From Porphyromonadaceae bacterium W3.11 (GTDB lineage Bacteria > Bacteroidota > Bacteroidia > Bacteroidales > Porphyromonadaceae), in assembly GCA_030434245.1 (NCBI GenBank), contig JAUISX010000006.1, forward strand, positions 1-64,000: a stretch of DNA of 64,000 bases, given 5' to 3'. The notes under the pieces are model-generated. The model worked only from the letters and a program-made list of their open reading frames with translations, did no database searches and was not told the DNA's origin. Shown piece after piece: positions 18,230-28,157 of the stretch. Numbering within the stretch: the first letter of the stretch is position 1; every line of letters begins with the position of its first letter. Both the position numbers and the translations under genes were made by a program.

Positions 18230-21200
18230 ATGAAATTTTTACGATTTATCTTGGCTGTGATTACTTGTGTCATGGTCGGCACTTCTGTATGGGCTCAGAC
18301 GATATCGCCTTCTTGGGTACGATATACGGCACTCAGTCCTAAGGGCGATGTGATCGCCTTCTCCTATAAGGGGGATATCTTTACAGTTCCTGTCGGTGGA
18401 GGTCTGGCTTCCCAGATAACATCTAATCCAGCCTACGAGAAAAGTCCAGTCTGGAGTCCTGATGGCGAAACATTAGCATTTGCTTCAGACAGAGAGGGCA
18501 ACTTTAATGTCTATATCACCTCTAAGTTAGGTGGTAAGGCGACTAGACTTACATACAATAGTAGGAATCAAGTCCCAGTCGCATTTAATGGTAATGACAA
18601 GGTGATTTATGATGCTAATATTCGTCCTGATGTGAACATGGGGCTTTTCCCATCTGGTACTTTCTCTCAGCTATATTCTCAGGATGTCAAGGGTGGTCGT
18701 CCTGAAGTCTTCTCTGCTTGGTCTATGGTGGATCCATCTATAGGAGCTGATGGTAGAATCCTTTTCACAGACATCAAAGGGTACGAAGATCAATTCCGTA
18801 AACATCACACTAGTTCGATTACTCGCGATATTTGGATGTTCACCCCTTCGAAAGATGGTGTAGGTACTTATAAAAAATTGACTAGCTTCAATGGCGAGGA
18901 TAGAAATGCCCTCTGGTTACCTGGTCAGAAAGAGTATCTCTATACTAGTGAACAAGATGGTACACTTAATATATATAAAGGATCAATTGATGGTGGAGCT
19001 CCTCAACAATTGACCACATTCACCAAGCACCCAGTACGCTATATGAGTATGGATGACAGGGGTAATGTGGCATTCTCATGGAATGGTAAGCTCTATTATA
19101 TGCCTCTAGGTGGCACTCCTAAGGAAGTCCCAGTAAGTATCATTGCTGACTATAATGATAGCGAAGTGGACTATAAAACTCTTACTAGAGGAGCAACTGA
19201 CTATGAACTCTCTCCTAATGAAAAAGAGGTGGCTATCATTGTACGAGGTGATGTCTTCGTGACCAACATAGAATATGGTACAACGAAGCGTATCACTAAC
19301 ACTCCAGATCAAGAGCGAAGCCTTACTATCAGTCCTGATGGACGGAAGCTTGTATATGCAGCTGAGCGTGACGGCCAATGGAACCTATACATGACTGAGT
19401 TAGTTCGTAAGGATGATAAGCTCTTCTCTTACGCAGTAGATCTAAAGGAAACTCAGCTTACTGATAGTGAATTGCCTTCATTTCAGCCTGTATTTAGCCC
19501 TGATGGTAAGGAGATCGCATTCCTAAGAGATCGCTCTGCCATTTATGTACTCAACCTCGATACTAAGAAAGAGCGTAAGGTGATGGATAAGAAGTTTAAC
19601 TACTCTTATTCTGATGGAGACCAAGATTTTGCGTGGAGTCCTGATGGAAAATGGATTATTACAGAGTACATTGGTGTTGGTGGCTGGAATAATAAGGATG
19701 TCGCTATTATCAAGGCTGATGGTAGTGAAACAGCACATAATCTAACCGAAAGTGGATACTCCGAAGGTAGTGGTCGCTTTGTGATGGATGGCAACGCCAT
19801 CGTCTTTATGTCTGATCGTGCTGGGTACCGTAGCCATGGTAGTTGGGGTTCTGAGTACGACCTCTATATGATGTTCTTAGATCAAGAAGCTTACGACCAA
19901 TTCATGTTGGATAAGGAGGAGCGAGAGATCTTTAAGGATGATGAGGAGAAAGATGAAGATAAAGATTCAGAAAAGAAAGATAAAAAGGGAAAGAAAGATA
20001 AGAAAGAGGAAGCTAAGAAAGTAGCACCACTGAAATTTGAGTTGGATAATCGGGATAATAGAACTGTTAGATTAACCCGTACCAGCGGTCGCCAAAGTGA
20101 CTTTGTGATGTCTTCTAAGGGTGATAAGCTCTATTACTTGGCTTACTTTGATAACTCTACTAATCTCTATAGCTTTGATCTCGCTGAGAAGAAGACTGAG
20201 TTAATGCTTGAGGATGTGGGATCGGGCAGCCTTGAATTAGGCAAAGATGACAAGACTCTTTATTTATTCTCATATCGTGGTGCTAAAAAGATTGAGGGTA
20301 AGAAGCAGACTCCAATTAACTTTGCAGCTAGGTTTGAACACCAAGCAGCAAAAGAGCGTGAGTACATCTTTGATCACGTTGTAAAGCAGACTGAGAATAA
20401 GTTTTATGACAAAAATATGCATGGCGTTGATTGGCAAGGTTATGCTAAAGCTTATCGTGAATTCCTTCCACATATCAATAATAATTATGACTTTGCTGAG
20501 CTCCTTTCAGAGCTGCTGGGTGAGCTAAATGCCTCTCATACTGGAGCTAGATATAGTGGCTCAAGTGCTAAGCTAGCTACAGCTTCTCTTGGGTTATTTT
20601 ATGATGAGAGCTATCAAGGCGAAGGTGTTAAGATTGCCGAGGTGATGAAGGGAGGCCCAATGGATAAGGCTAAGTCTATCGCCAAACCGGGTGTGATTAT
20701 TCTCAAAGTTAATGGAGAGGTTATTGCTGAAGATAAGCCTCTAGAGTTTTATCTCAATGGTATGGTTAATCGTTGGGTGCAACTGACATTGAAGGATACC
20801 AATGGCAAAGAGGTTGAGGAATTAGTACGCCCAATCTCTGTAGGTGGTGAAAATAATCTTCTGTATCGCAGATGGGTCGCTCAGCGTGAAGAGATGGTTC
20901 AGAAGTGGAGTGATGGCAAGATAGCTTATGTCCATGTTAGAGGGATGGATAGTGGCTCATTCCGTAGTGTGTTCAAAGATCTATTAGGAAAGTATCGTCA
21001 TTGTGATGCCGTCATAGTAGATACCCGTTTTAATGGTGGAGGATGGTTGCATGAGGATCTTGTGATCTTACTAACAGGTAAGGAATACAGCCGCTTTACT
21101 CCAAGAGGACAGTACATAGGTAGTGACCCATTCGGACAGTGGAATAAACCATCTGCCGTTCTGATGAGCGAAGGTAACTACTCTAATGCTCATGGCTTCC

Positions 21201-21460
21201 CATGGGTTTATAAGACTCTAGGTATTGGTAAGCTGATCGGTGCTCCAGTTCCTGGAACTATGACCGCTGTATGGTGGGAAACTCAGGTGGATCCAAGCAT
21301 CGTATTCGGTATTCCACAGACTACAGTAAGTGATCTAAATGGTAAGCCATTAGAGAATACTCTACTCGAACCAGATATTTTAGTTTATAATACTCCGGAA
21401 GAAAATCTTACTAATTATGATGCCCAGCTCAAAGCAGCTGTGAATGAATTGATGAAGTAA
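18230..21460 (+). CDS. Secreted tricorn-like S41 protease
   Basis: 1076 residues. A signal peptide ends VWAQ. Two stretches of TolB/PD40-type beta-propeller repeats follow (SPVWSPDGETLAFASDREGN, LTISPDGRKLVYAAERDG, FQPVFSPDGKEIAFLRDRS), then a Lys/Asp/Glu-rich linker around 565-600, a second propeller, a PDZ-like domain (VKIAEVMKGGPMDKAKS) and the S41 fold. The tricorn catalytic residues can be placed at S769-H770 (NASHTG), S985 (NYSNAHG) and E1017 (VWWETQ). It probably degrades peptides in the periplasm or at the surface, which suits an amino-acid fermenter. Confidence 0.9.
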   Translation: MKFLRFILAVITCVMVGTSVWAQTISPSWVRYTALSPKGDVIAFSYKGDIFTVPVGGGLASQITSNPAYEKSPVWSPDGETLAFASDREGNFNVYITSKLGGKATRLTYNSRNQVPVAFNGNDKVIYDANIRPDVNMGLFPSGTFSQLYSQDVKGGRPEVFSAWSMVDPSIGADGRILFTDIKGYEDQFRKHHTSSITRDIWMFTPSKDGVGTYKKLTSFNGEDRNALWLPGQKEYLYTSEQDGTLNIYKGSIDGGAPQQLTTFTKHPVRYMSMDDRGNVAFSWNGKLYYMPLGGTPKEVPVSIIADYNDSEVDYKTLTRGATDYELSPNEKEVAIIVRGDVFVTNIEYGTTKRITNTPDQERSLTISPDGRKLVYAAERDGQWNLYMTELVRKDDKLFSYAVDLKETQLTDSELPSFQPVFSPDGKEIAFLRDRSAIYVLNLDTKKERKVMDKKFNYSYSDGDQDFAWSPDGKWIITEYIGVGGWNNKDVAIIKADGSETAHNLTESGYSEGSGRFVMDGNAIVFMSDRAGYRSHGSWGSEYDLYMMFLDQEAYDQFMLDKEEREIFKDDEEKDEDKDSEKKDKKGKKDKKEEAKKVAPLKFELDNRDNRTVRLTRTSGRQSDFVMSSKGDKLYYLAYFDNSTNLYSFDLAEKKTELMLEDVGSGSLELGKDDKTLYLFSYRGAKKIEGKKQTPINFAARFEHQAAKEREYIFDHVVKQTENKFYDKNMHGVDWQGYAKAYREFLPHINNNYDFAELLSELLGELNASHTGARYSGSSAKLATASLGLFYDESYQGEGVKIAEVMKGGPMDKAKSIAKPGVIILKVNGEVIAEDKPLEFYLNGMVNRWVQLTLKDTNGKEVEELVRPISVGGENNLLYRRWVAQREEMVQKWSDGKIAYVHVRGMDSGSFRSVFKDLLGKYRHCDAVIVDTRFNGGGWLHEDLVILLTGKEYSRFTPRGQYIGSDPFGQWNKPSAVLMSEGNYSNAHGFPWVYKTLGIGKLIGAPVPGTMTAVWWETQVDPSIVFGIPQTTVSDLNGKPLENTLLEPDILVYNTPEENLTNYDAQLKAAVNELMK

Positions 21461-21480
21461 GGACTGATTTATCATACGAC

Positions 21481-21525
21481 AAGGCGTATCAAATGCTCTC
21501 TGGGTATTTGATACGCCTTCTTTTT
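21481..21525 (+). terminator. Strong rho-independent terminator of the tricorn-like gene
   Basis: A perfect 14-bp stem (AAGGCGTATCAAAT with ATTTGATACGCCTT) and an 11-base loop are followed by CTTTTT, 20 bases after the stop codon. The A/T ends may let it act in both directions. Confidence 0.9.
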
Positions 21526-22687
21526 ATATGATTTTTATGGGTATAGATTATAGGATATTTTTTATTGAAGTCCAGTAAAAATCAAAAAATCCCCCATAAC
21601 ACATTGGATTATTATATTTCATAAAACGAAGAAAAGAGAGCTTGTCTCATAAACTATTTTGATTCGCAACAAGTTATGTATCTTTATCGGACACCAATAT
21701 AAACGAATCGTCAAAGAGGTCGGTGAGATCATCATGACATTTAGCTACTGTATCTCAAGTAGGTCAAGATGAACCACCCCTGACCATTCGTAAGCGACTT
21801 AATCGGAATAGGGGCCAATACAAACCTAAACATTCATTTTATGACGTCTTAATAATAAAAGAAGACTGCTAATATACCGCTGATAGTCATACATCTTGTT
21901 GCATTCCAAAATGAATAATACGAGCTTTCAAAACGCAACTCTAAGTGTAAATTTTGAGCTAAACGACGAGCTAAAAATTTAGTTATATGAAACATCAACG
22001 CTTCTCATAGGAAAAATATATTTTTCCTATGAGAAGCCGAACTGTTTCCTATAGGACGAAAATTCACCCTTAATAGGCACTCTTATATATGACGCACCTT
22101 TTATTTTGTCACTTGTTTTTAAGCTCGGCAAAGAGGCCATAAAATGTTCTAAATGGCACCAATAAAACCTATTTACAGAAGCAAAAACTCTATTCGCATA
22201 AAGTAACTTGAGAAAAGCCAAGATTAGACTCTATATTCAAAATTTCTTTGCCAAACAGCAATGAAGACAGTCCGCTAAAAGACGTACTTTGCTCCGTAGT
22301 TAGTTTAGTTTTTCATGAATTACAAGACTAAGCATAAAGGACTAATCCCTAGTAATGGAATCAGCCCTTTTCTTCTTGTGATATAAAACTTTTATCAGCC
22401 ATCATTTGATATTTTTGAAGGTTGCGTACGCTGTTTGAGACACACACTATGTTTGCCCAGAAATTTGAATAACAACAACTTATTTTCTTAGAGATGGTTA
22501 CTGTGTTTGATAAGTTATAGATTCTCTAATAAATCACTACTCTATTTCGATGATTGCTCTCTTTTTGACGGGAAGCGTACTTTAGATCGATGAATCTTTT
22601 GGGCTCTACACGAAATAGGAAATAGTTCTCTGAAAGAATCAATAAAGAATGATTGTATTTGACTCTTATAAGTAAATGAAAAATCGT
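21526..22687. other. Long non-coding interval with repeat copy B
   Basis: About 1.2 kb lacking a believable gene; short ORFs here have no RBS and no family resemblance. It contains repeat copy B at 21975-22064. The stretch 21640-21840 is less AT-rich (CCACCCCTGACCATTCG and similar) and may be a decayed gene or insertion fragment, but I could not identify it. Confidence 0.5.
21975..22064. repeat. Dispersed palindromic repeat, copy B
   Basis: It starts AAATTTAGTTATATGAAAC. Bases 22001-22036 form a perfect 36-bp palindrome (CTTCTCATAGG... with ...CCTATGAGAAG around an AAAATATATTTT core). A third related arm, TTTCCTATAGGACGAA, follows. Compared with copy C, the stem carries a paired G-C for T-A change, so pairing is kept. 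Confidence 0.85.
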
Positions 22688-22695
22688 TATCTTTG
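22688..22695 (+). promoter_or_regulatory. Putative promoter (-7 box) of serS
   Basis: TATCTTTG matches TAnnTTTG, 75 bases ahead of the serS ATG. TTTG at 22659-22662 could serve as the -33 element, although the spacing is a little long. Confidence 0.45.
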
Positions 22696-22770
22696 TCTTG
22701 TTGTGAATGAACCATTGTTCTGGGAATTATTATTAAGTACAATGGGTAACAAGTAAAGTGCAATTAATTT

Positions 22771-24057
22771 ATGTTGACGACTAAATATCTCCTTGAGGAG
22801 ACTGATGATGCGATTAAGAGACTAAGGATAAAAGGGGTGGATGCTCGCGAGACTATCGAAAAGGTCCGTGAACTTGATGAAAAGCGTCGTACCTCGCAAA
22901 GCCAATTAGATGATTTGCTAGCACAGCAAAATAAGATATCGAAGGATATCGGTCTCCTAATGCGTGAGGGGAAGAGAGAGGATGCTGAGAGTGCAAAGGC
23001 TCAAGTATCATCTCTGAAGGATAAAGCGAAGGAGCTAGAAGAGACCAAGAAAGCACTCGAGGAGCAATTGCACCAATTGATCGTGGAGTTACCAAATGTG
23101 CCACATATTTCTGTTCCAGAAGGCCGAACAGCTGAGGATAATGTGGTAGAGAAGAGTGCAGGTGATGTGCCTACCTTTGAGGGTTTTGACCCGCTACCAC
23201 ATTGGGAGCTAGCGAAAGAGTATGACTTGATTGATTTCGAATTGGGTGTAAAGATTACCGGTGCTGGTTTCCCTGTTTATAAAGGCTATGGAGCACGTCT
23301 TCAAAGAGCACTGATTAACTTCTTCCTTGATAATGCTCGTGAAGCAGGTTATCTGGAAATACAGCCACCTTATATGGTGAATGAGAATAGTGGATATGGT
23401 ACTGGTCAGTTGCCTGACAAGGAGGGACAGATGTATCATGCTACTTTGGATAACTTATTTTTGATCCCTACTGCAGAGGTTCCGGTAACCAACATATTTA
23501 GAGATGTGATCGTGGATGCACAGGAGTTTCCTATCAAGTTAGCAGCTTATTCAGCATGCTTTAGGAGGGAAGCTGGGAGCTATGGAAAGGATGTTAGGGG
23601 GTTAAATAGACTTCATCAATTTGATAAGGTTGAGATTGTGCGTATTGATCACCCAGATCATTCTTACCAATCCTTAGAAGAGATGATTGCTTACGTTGAG
23701 GGATTAGTGCAGAAGTTGGAATTGCCATACCGTATTCTAAGACTTTGTGGAGGTGATATTAGTTTTACCTCGGCATTGACCTTTGACTTCGAAGTCTATT
23801 CAGCGGCTCAAGAGCGTTGGCTAGAGGTGAGTTCTGTGTCTAATTTTGAGAGCTTTCAGGCTAATCGCTTGAAGTGTAGATTCCGTAATGAGCAGAAGAA
23901 AACCGAACTCTGCCATACCTTGAATGGAAGTGCACTGGCATTGCCTAGAATAGTGGCTGCCATATTGGAGAATAATCAAACCCCAGATGGAATAAATATT
24001 CCAGTGGCTTTACGCCCATATACAGGGTTTGATCGTATACCGAAAACCCAAAAATAG
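22771..24057 (+). CDS. serS: Seryl-tRNA synthetase
   Basis: 428 residues, normal length. An N-terminal antiparallel coiled coil (about 25-110), rich in Lys, Glu and Gln, grips the tRNA-Ser variable arm. The class II catalytic core follows, with motif 2 around FRREAGSYGKDVRGLNRLHQ and motif 3 NGSALALPR near the C-terminus, plus the TAEVPVTN serine-binding loop. It charges tRNA-Ser with serine in the cytoplasm. It is transcribed from its own probable promoter and followed by a short terminator-like hairpin. Confidence 0.97.
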   Translation: MLTTKYLLEETDDAIKRLRIKGVDARETIEKVRELDEKRRTSQSQLDDLLAQQNKISKDIGLLMREGKREDAESAKAQVSSLKDKAKELEETKKALEEQLHQLIVELPNVPHISVPEGRTAEDNVVEKSAGDVPTFEGFDPLPHWELAKEYDLIDFELGVKITGAGFPVYKGYGARLQRALINFFLDNAREAGYLEIQPPYMVNENSGYGTGQLPDKEGQMYHATLDNLFLIPTAEVPVTNIFRDVIVDAQEFPIKLAAYSACFRREAGSYGKDVRGLNRLHQFDKVEIVRIDHPDHSYQSLEEMIAYVEGLVQKLELPYRILRLCGGDISFTSALTFDFEVYSAAQERWLEVSSVSNFESFQANRLKCRFRNEQKKTELCHTLNGSALALPRIVAAILENNQTPDGINIPVALRPYTGFDRIPKTQK

Positions 24058-24066
24058 TGATGTCAC

Positions 24067-24097
24067 AGGAGGTGAATTTTATCTTTTCCCTCCTTTT
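24067..24097 (+). terminator. Weak terminator after serS
   Basis: A 6-bp stem, AGGAGG/CCTCCT, with a 16-base loop runs into TTTT, just after the serS stop. The stem is short, so it may only partly stop transcription into the next gene. Confidence 0.35.
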
Positions 24098-24161
24098 AGC
24101 ATCTAATACTTAGGTGAGATCTGTATGTGGCAGGCGACCTTATTTTATAAGAATTAAATGT

Positions 24162-24998
24162 ATGATAAAATATAATAGAAGGCAGTTTGCCAAATTTATT
24201 CTGCTATTAATAGTAGCTACTGTCGGTTTCCCGAATGTGGTTTCTGCACAGGAAAAGAACGTATTGTCGTCCTCGACAGTATTTAATAATGACGAAACGT
24301 TTGAGTATAAATTGATCTTCAAGTGGGGCGTCATTCGTGGTAAAGTAGGTGAAGCAAAGCTATATAATAAAAAGATCAATTCAGGTCAGCAGTATTTCTC
24401 TAAGTTGACGTTCAGGTCCGTAGGTATAGGTGATGCCTTTTATAGCCTAAGAGATACATTTGAAACGTTATACTCAAGTAATCGTAAGCCATTGAGATTT
24501 GAAAAGCGGGTAAATGATGACGGTTATATAATGTTTGATGAGATTTCATTTAAGCATTCACCAAGTGTTATCCGTGCTTCTGTGAAAGCGTATGTCCCAG
24601 ATAGAGTAAAAGTAGATACAGTCTATACTTATAATCCTAATGAGATAGAGGTGGTTGATATGCTTTCTACTCTTGCTTTCGTGAGGGGCTTTGACTTAAC
24701 CAATCCTGAAGCATCTATTAATGGCAAGAGAATTGTAATCCCAATAGGTCGCTCTCAAGTTTATACTGAATGTCAGTATGGAGGTACTGAGGTGCTTAAG
24801 AAACCTGACGGGTCTAAAGTGGAGACTGTTATAATTATCTTAAGTATTCAGGATGAAGCGTTCGAGAATAAGAAAGATGCAGTAACAGTATGGGTTTCAA
24901 GAGATGAATACCAAATCCCATTAAAGGTTACTGGTAATCTAAAAGTAGGTCGTGTTGTGGTAGAGCTTACCTCATACTACAATAAAAGTGGGTCCTAA
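24162..24998 (+). CDS. DUF3108 family exported protein
   Basis: 278 residues from ATG 24162. This start gives a clean signal peptide (MIKYNRRQFAKFILLLIVA, cleavage near VVSAQEK); an in-frame ATG at 24114 adds 16 residues that fit no signal peptide. The mature part matches the DUF3108 pattern: NDETFEYKLIFKWGVIRGKVGEAKL, YSLRDTFETLYSSNRKPLRFEK, DMLSTLAFVRGFDL and VTVWVSRDEYQIPLKV. It is a periplasmic beta-rich protein of unknown function. It lies between serS and an HD hydrolase on the same strand. Confidence 0.8.
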   Translation: MIKYNRRQFAKFILLLIVATVGFPNVVSAQEKNVLSSSTVFNNDETFEYKLIFKWGVIRGKVGEAKLYNKKINSGQQYFSKLTFRSVGIGDAFYSLRDTFETLYSSNRKPLRFEKRVNDDGYIMFDEISFKHSPSVIRASVKAYVPDRVKVDTVYTYNPNEIEVVDMLSTLAFVRGFDLTNPEASINGKRIVIPIGRSQVYTECQYGGTEVLKKPDGSKVETVIIILSIQDEAFENKKDAVTVWVSRDEYQIPLKVTGNLKVGRVVVELTSYYNKSGS

Positions 24999-25086
24999 GC
25001 ACCCAGTAACTTTGTGAATATATAATAAGACTTCTCTATATCTTTTGTTTCAAGGTATAGGGGAGTTTTTTGTAAAGGTCGAGTTT

Positions 25087-25656
25087 ATGAAAGCTAATAA
25101 ATTGAGAAAATCAAAAGCCTTAGTTGAAAAACTTTTACTAAGGTATTATAATCGTGATTCAAAGGCATTTAAGATTCTATTAAAGCATAGTGAGTGTGTC
25201 GCAGAGATGGCACTGGAAATAGTGGATAATCATCCAGAATTAGATCTGGATAGAAGCTTTGTCTATGAGGGTGCTATGTTGCATGATATAGGTGTATTTG
25301 CGTGTCATGCACCGGGGATAGGCTGTATGGGGGAAGAGCCTTATATACGACATGGGGTTATTGGTTCTGAAATCCTGACAATGGAGGGGTTGCCACTACA
25401 TGCTTTAGTCTGCGAGCGACATACTGGAGTAGGCCTGTCGTTGGAGGCCATTCTGAGGCGAGGACTACCGCTGCCTCATAGGGAGATGGTTCCTGTATCC
25501 TTGGAAGAGCAGGTGGTCTGCTTTGCAGACTGTTTTTTCTCAAAAAGTGGTGATCCCGCTGAAAAGAAATCGATCGCTCAGATCTCCAAAGGGATGGCAA
25601 AGCATGGACAGGATCAGGTGAATAAGTTCAATCTTTGGTGTGAGAAATTCCTTTGA
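25087..25656 (+). CDS. HD-domain phosphohydrolase
   Basis: 189 residues from ATG 25087; a TTG at 25045 would add a poorly conserved tail. The metal-binding HD signature is visible: H in LLKHSECV, HD in AMLHDIGVF, a later H in RHGVIGSEIL and a D in FADCFFSKSG. These proteins hydrolyse phosphate esters such as nucleotides; the substrate is unknown. The gene converges with folB, with only 10 bases between the stops. Confidence 0.85.
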   Translation: MKANKLRKSKALVEKLLLRYYNRDSKAFKILLKHSECVAEMALEIVDNHPELDLDRSFVYEGAMLHDIGVFACHAPGIGCMGEEPYIRHGVIGSEILTMEGLPLHALVCERHTGVGLSLEAILRRGLPLPHREMVPVSLEEQVVCFADCFFSKSGDPAEKKSIAQISKGMAKHGQDQVNKFNLWCEKFL

Positions 25657-25666
25657 TATCCGATTT

Positions 25667-26041
25667 TTAGAAGGATGCTTCTGCCGTGAATGATATTCCA
25701 GCTCCTTGGAATCCAGCGATTGGGGGCATCAGTTTGGTTAGAGTAATCTCGGCACTTGTAATCTGCGGAAATCTTATATTGAGATTTTTCAGGATCCTAT
25801 AGCAAACCTCCTCTAAGAGTGGAGTAGGGGTCGCCATCTCCTCTTTGAGGATTTCATAGATGAGTGCGTAATTGATGGTCTTATCAAGGTCGCCACTCTT
25901 CATCGCTGTTACAGCAGAAAAGTGTACTGTGAGATCAATCTCAAAGTCATTTCCAGTGATTTTCTCATGAGGCATTACACCATGATGAGAAAAGAAGCGT
26001 ACGTGAGACAACTTAATATAACTATCATTTATTTTCATCAT
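25667..26041 (-). CDS. folB: Dihydroneopterin aldolase
   Basis: 124 residues, usual length. It splits 7,8-dihydroneopterin to 6-hydroxymethyl-dihydropterin in folate synthesis. Family marks are SHVRFFSHHGVMPHE near the N-terminus, the INYALIYEIL segment, LLEEVCYRIL and a C-terminal KLMPPIAGFQGAGI. It overlaps the upstream DAHP synthase gene by 17 bases and is the last gene of the ten-gene minus-strand run. Confidence 0.93.
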   Translation of the reverse strand: MMKINDSYIKLSHVRFFSHHGVMPHEKITGNDFEIDLTVHFSAVTAMKSGDLDKTINYALIYEILKEEMATPTPLLEEVCYRILKNLNIRFPQITSAEITLTKLMPPIAGFQGAGISFTAEASF

Positions 26042-27116
26042 TTATCTGTATTTGCTTTTGAATTGAGGTAGAATCCTTATGAATCTCCTCGAAAAGGGTT
26101 TGGCTTAAAGTGGTTGGAACATCGTATTTCTCGGATAGCTGGTTGAAGAGACTCTTAGTCCGTCTATACCTTTCGGGTTGGAAAGGGGAGTAGCTGTTAG
26201 CTATTTTGACTTCACCTATGGCCTTACTTATTTCTCGACGTTTTGAAATCAGTCTGATCAGCTCATCATCCAGATGGTCTAGTTCCTTGCGATAGAGATT
26301 TATAATATCTTCTGGAGAAGCTGGGGTATTGATTAGATGGCTGATCTCTCTGGGAGTTATTTGTTGCTTAGCATCACTCCATGCGACCTCAGGATTGTGG
26401 TGGGACTCAATCATAAAGCCATCATAATTTAGACTCATGGCCTTATGAATCAATGGATGTAGAAATTCCCTAGACCCAGCGATATGGCTTGGGTCAAAGT
26501 AGAAGGGGATGCCGGGCGTCATTTTCTTAAACTTAATTACCTCGTCCCAAAGAGGAGGGTAACGCAGTTCCTCTTTTTTACCCATATCAAAACCTCGGTG
26601 TAGGACTGCAATCTTAGAAAGTCCTGCATTTATCAAGCGAATGATCGCTCCCTTCCATAGATCCAATGAGGGTGAAAGAGGGTTCTTTATTATAATAGGT
26701 ATATCTGAGTCTTTGAGTAAACTAGCTAATTCCGAAATGGCGAACGGGCTGGATGTGGTGCGTGCACCTATCCATATATAATCCATTTTATACTCTAGAG
26801 CCAATGCTGCCTGTGACATGGTACCGACCTCGCAGCCCACTAACATATCAGTTTGTGCTCTTACCTCTTGTAACCAAGATAAAGCTTCCTCCCCAATACC
26901 TTCAAAGCTATTGGGGTACGTGCGAGGTTTCCAAACTCCAGCCCTAAAGATATTCACCCCCTCAGCTTTTAATTCACGAGCTGTGGTCAATAATTGCTCC
27001 GGACTCTCAGCACTACATGGACCTGCGATAATTATAGGGTGCTGATGACTAATCTTCGCAGGATCCCATAAAGGATCCGAACGAAAGTTCAGCAAACGTT
27101 CTTCATTCACCTGCAT
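26025..27116 (-). CDS. Fused DAHP synthase / chorismate mutase
   Basis: 363 residues. The N-terminal 260 form a type I beta DAHP synthase (IIAGPCSAES, FRAGVWKPRTYPNSF, GCEVGTMSQ, WIGARTT, IIIKNPL, GFMIESHH), condensing phosphoenolpyruvate and erythrose-4-phosphate. The last 90 or so form an all-helical AroQ chorismate mutase (LYRKELDHLDDELIRLISKRREISKAIG). The mutase domain probably lends feedback control to the first step. Chorismate is also the substrate of MenF encoded in this window. It lies 3 bases after nrnA. Confidence 0.95.
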   Translation of the reverse strand: MQVNEERLLNFRSDPLWDPAKISHQHPIIIAGPCSAESPEQLLTTARELKAEGVNIFRAGVWKPRTYPNSFEGIGEEALSWLQEVRAQTDMLVGCEVGTMSQAALALEYKMDYIWIGARTTSSPFAISELASLLKDSDIPIIIKNPLSPSLDLWKGAIIRLINAGLSKIAVLHRGFDMGKKEELRYPPLWDEVIKFKKMTPGIPFYFDPSHIAGSREFLHPLIHKAMSLNYDGFMIESHHNPEVAWSDAKQQITPREISHLINTPASPEDIINLYRKELDHLDDELIRLISKRREISKAIGEVKIANSYSPFQPERYRRTKSLFNQLSEKYDVPTTLSQTLFEEIHKDSTSIQKQIQINDENK

Positions 27117-27119
27117 GAC

Positions 27120-28157
27120 TTACTCTTTATCCTTATTCGTAGGGTGCATAATCTTAAGGGCTTCGCAAACCATCTTATATACTCCACCTATTGAATCATA
27201 GACTTCAGCACCTGATGCATTGCAATGTCCACCTCCATTGAAAAACTTTTTGGCAAATTCATTTGTATGAAATGATCCTTTGGAGCGTAGAGAAATCTTA
27301 GTGTATTTAGACATCTCATGCAGAAATATCGAAAAGTCAATATCCTTAGCAGATAATGGCTCATTAACAATACCTTCTGTATCTCCAACTTGATAATTAA
27401 ACATCTGCTTCTCTTTCATACTTATAGTGATAATAGCCGCACGGTATTGAGGAAAAAAAGTTAGATTATTATTTAGAAGATGAGCGTTCAAGCGAATTTT
27501 ATCAATGGAGAAGCTCCTATTAATGTGATTCGAAATTTTGTCCTTCTCAATTCCTAAATCTAGGAGTTCTGATATGGTTGTATATATCTTTGGGTCTCCA
27601 GAATTGTAATTAAATCCACCAGTATCGGTCATCATGCCCGTATATATTGCTTCTGCTATTTCTTTGTCCATGTATCTTTTCCACCCTATCTTTTCTATCA
27701 ATTGGTATGCTAAAAGGCAGGTGGATGAGAGAGATGGATAAGAGATGATAATATCAACAAAGTCGGATGGATGAAGATGGTGGTCGATTAAAACCTTGAA
27801 TGCTGATGATGAGGTAACATCATTAGCCAAAAACTCAACACGCTTAGCTTCATTGAAGTCCATGCAGAAGATGGTATCACACGTTTTAAGGAGTCTTTTC
27901 GCCTCTTTCTCGTTATCTTTTGCGATGATAGCATCAACAGCACCAGACAAAAAAGAGAGGTTTTCGGCAAAGGAAGTCGGATAGATAACAGATGTCTGAT
28001 GTCCAAGTTTTTGTAATAATCTTGATAGTGCTAAAGTAGAGCCTAACGCATCTCCATCAGGGGAAACGTGTCCAAGTAATACGATATTACGAGGTGTTGA
28101 TAAATGGTCTTTAATTCTCTCAAGGTCTTGAATGTTAAATGCTATCTTATGGCTCAT
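27120..28157 (-). CDS. nrnA: DHH-family nanoRNase / pAp phosphatase
   Basis: 345 residues. Motif I GHVSPDGDALGS, motif II CMDFNEAKR, the DHH itself in LIDHHLHPSDF and the C-terminal DHHA1 motif FNGGGHCNASG are present. NrnA enzymes degrade 2-5 nt RNA and 3'-phosphoadenosine phosphate. The start overlaps the helicase stop by 4 bases, so the two are translationally coupled, which suits a shared role in RNA turnover. Confidence 0.92.
   Translation of the reverse strand: MSHKIAFNIQDLERIKDHLSTPRNIVLLGHVSPDGDALGSTLALSRLLQKLGHQTSVIYPTSFAENLSFLSGAVDAIIAKDNEKEAKRLLKTCDTIFCMDFNEAKRVEFLANDVTSSSAFKVLIDHHLHPSDFVDIIISYPSLSSTCLLAYQLIEKIGWKRYMDKEIAEAIYTGMMTDTGGFNYNSGDPKIYTTISELLDLGIEKDKISNHINRSFSIDKIRLNAHLLNNNLTFFPQYRAAIITISMKEKQMFNYQVGDTEGIVNEPLSAKDIDFSIFLHEMSKYTKISLRSKGSFHTNEFAKKFFNGGGHCNASGAEVYDSIGGVYKMVCEALKIMHPTNKDKE

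Noticed and set aside
22027-22763. Minus-strand short ORFs (22027-22221, 22542-22763) before serS
   Set aside because: One overlaps the palindromic repeat, neither has a signal, leader or family resemblance, and the DNA is AT-rich intergenic.
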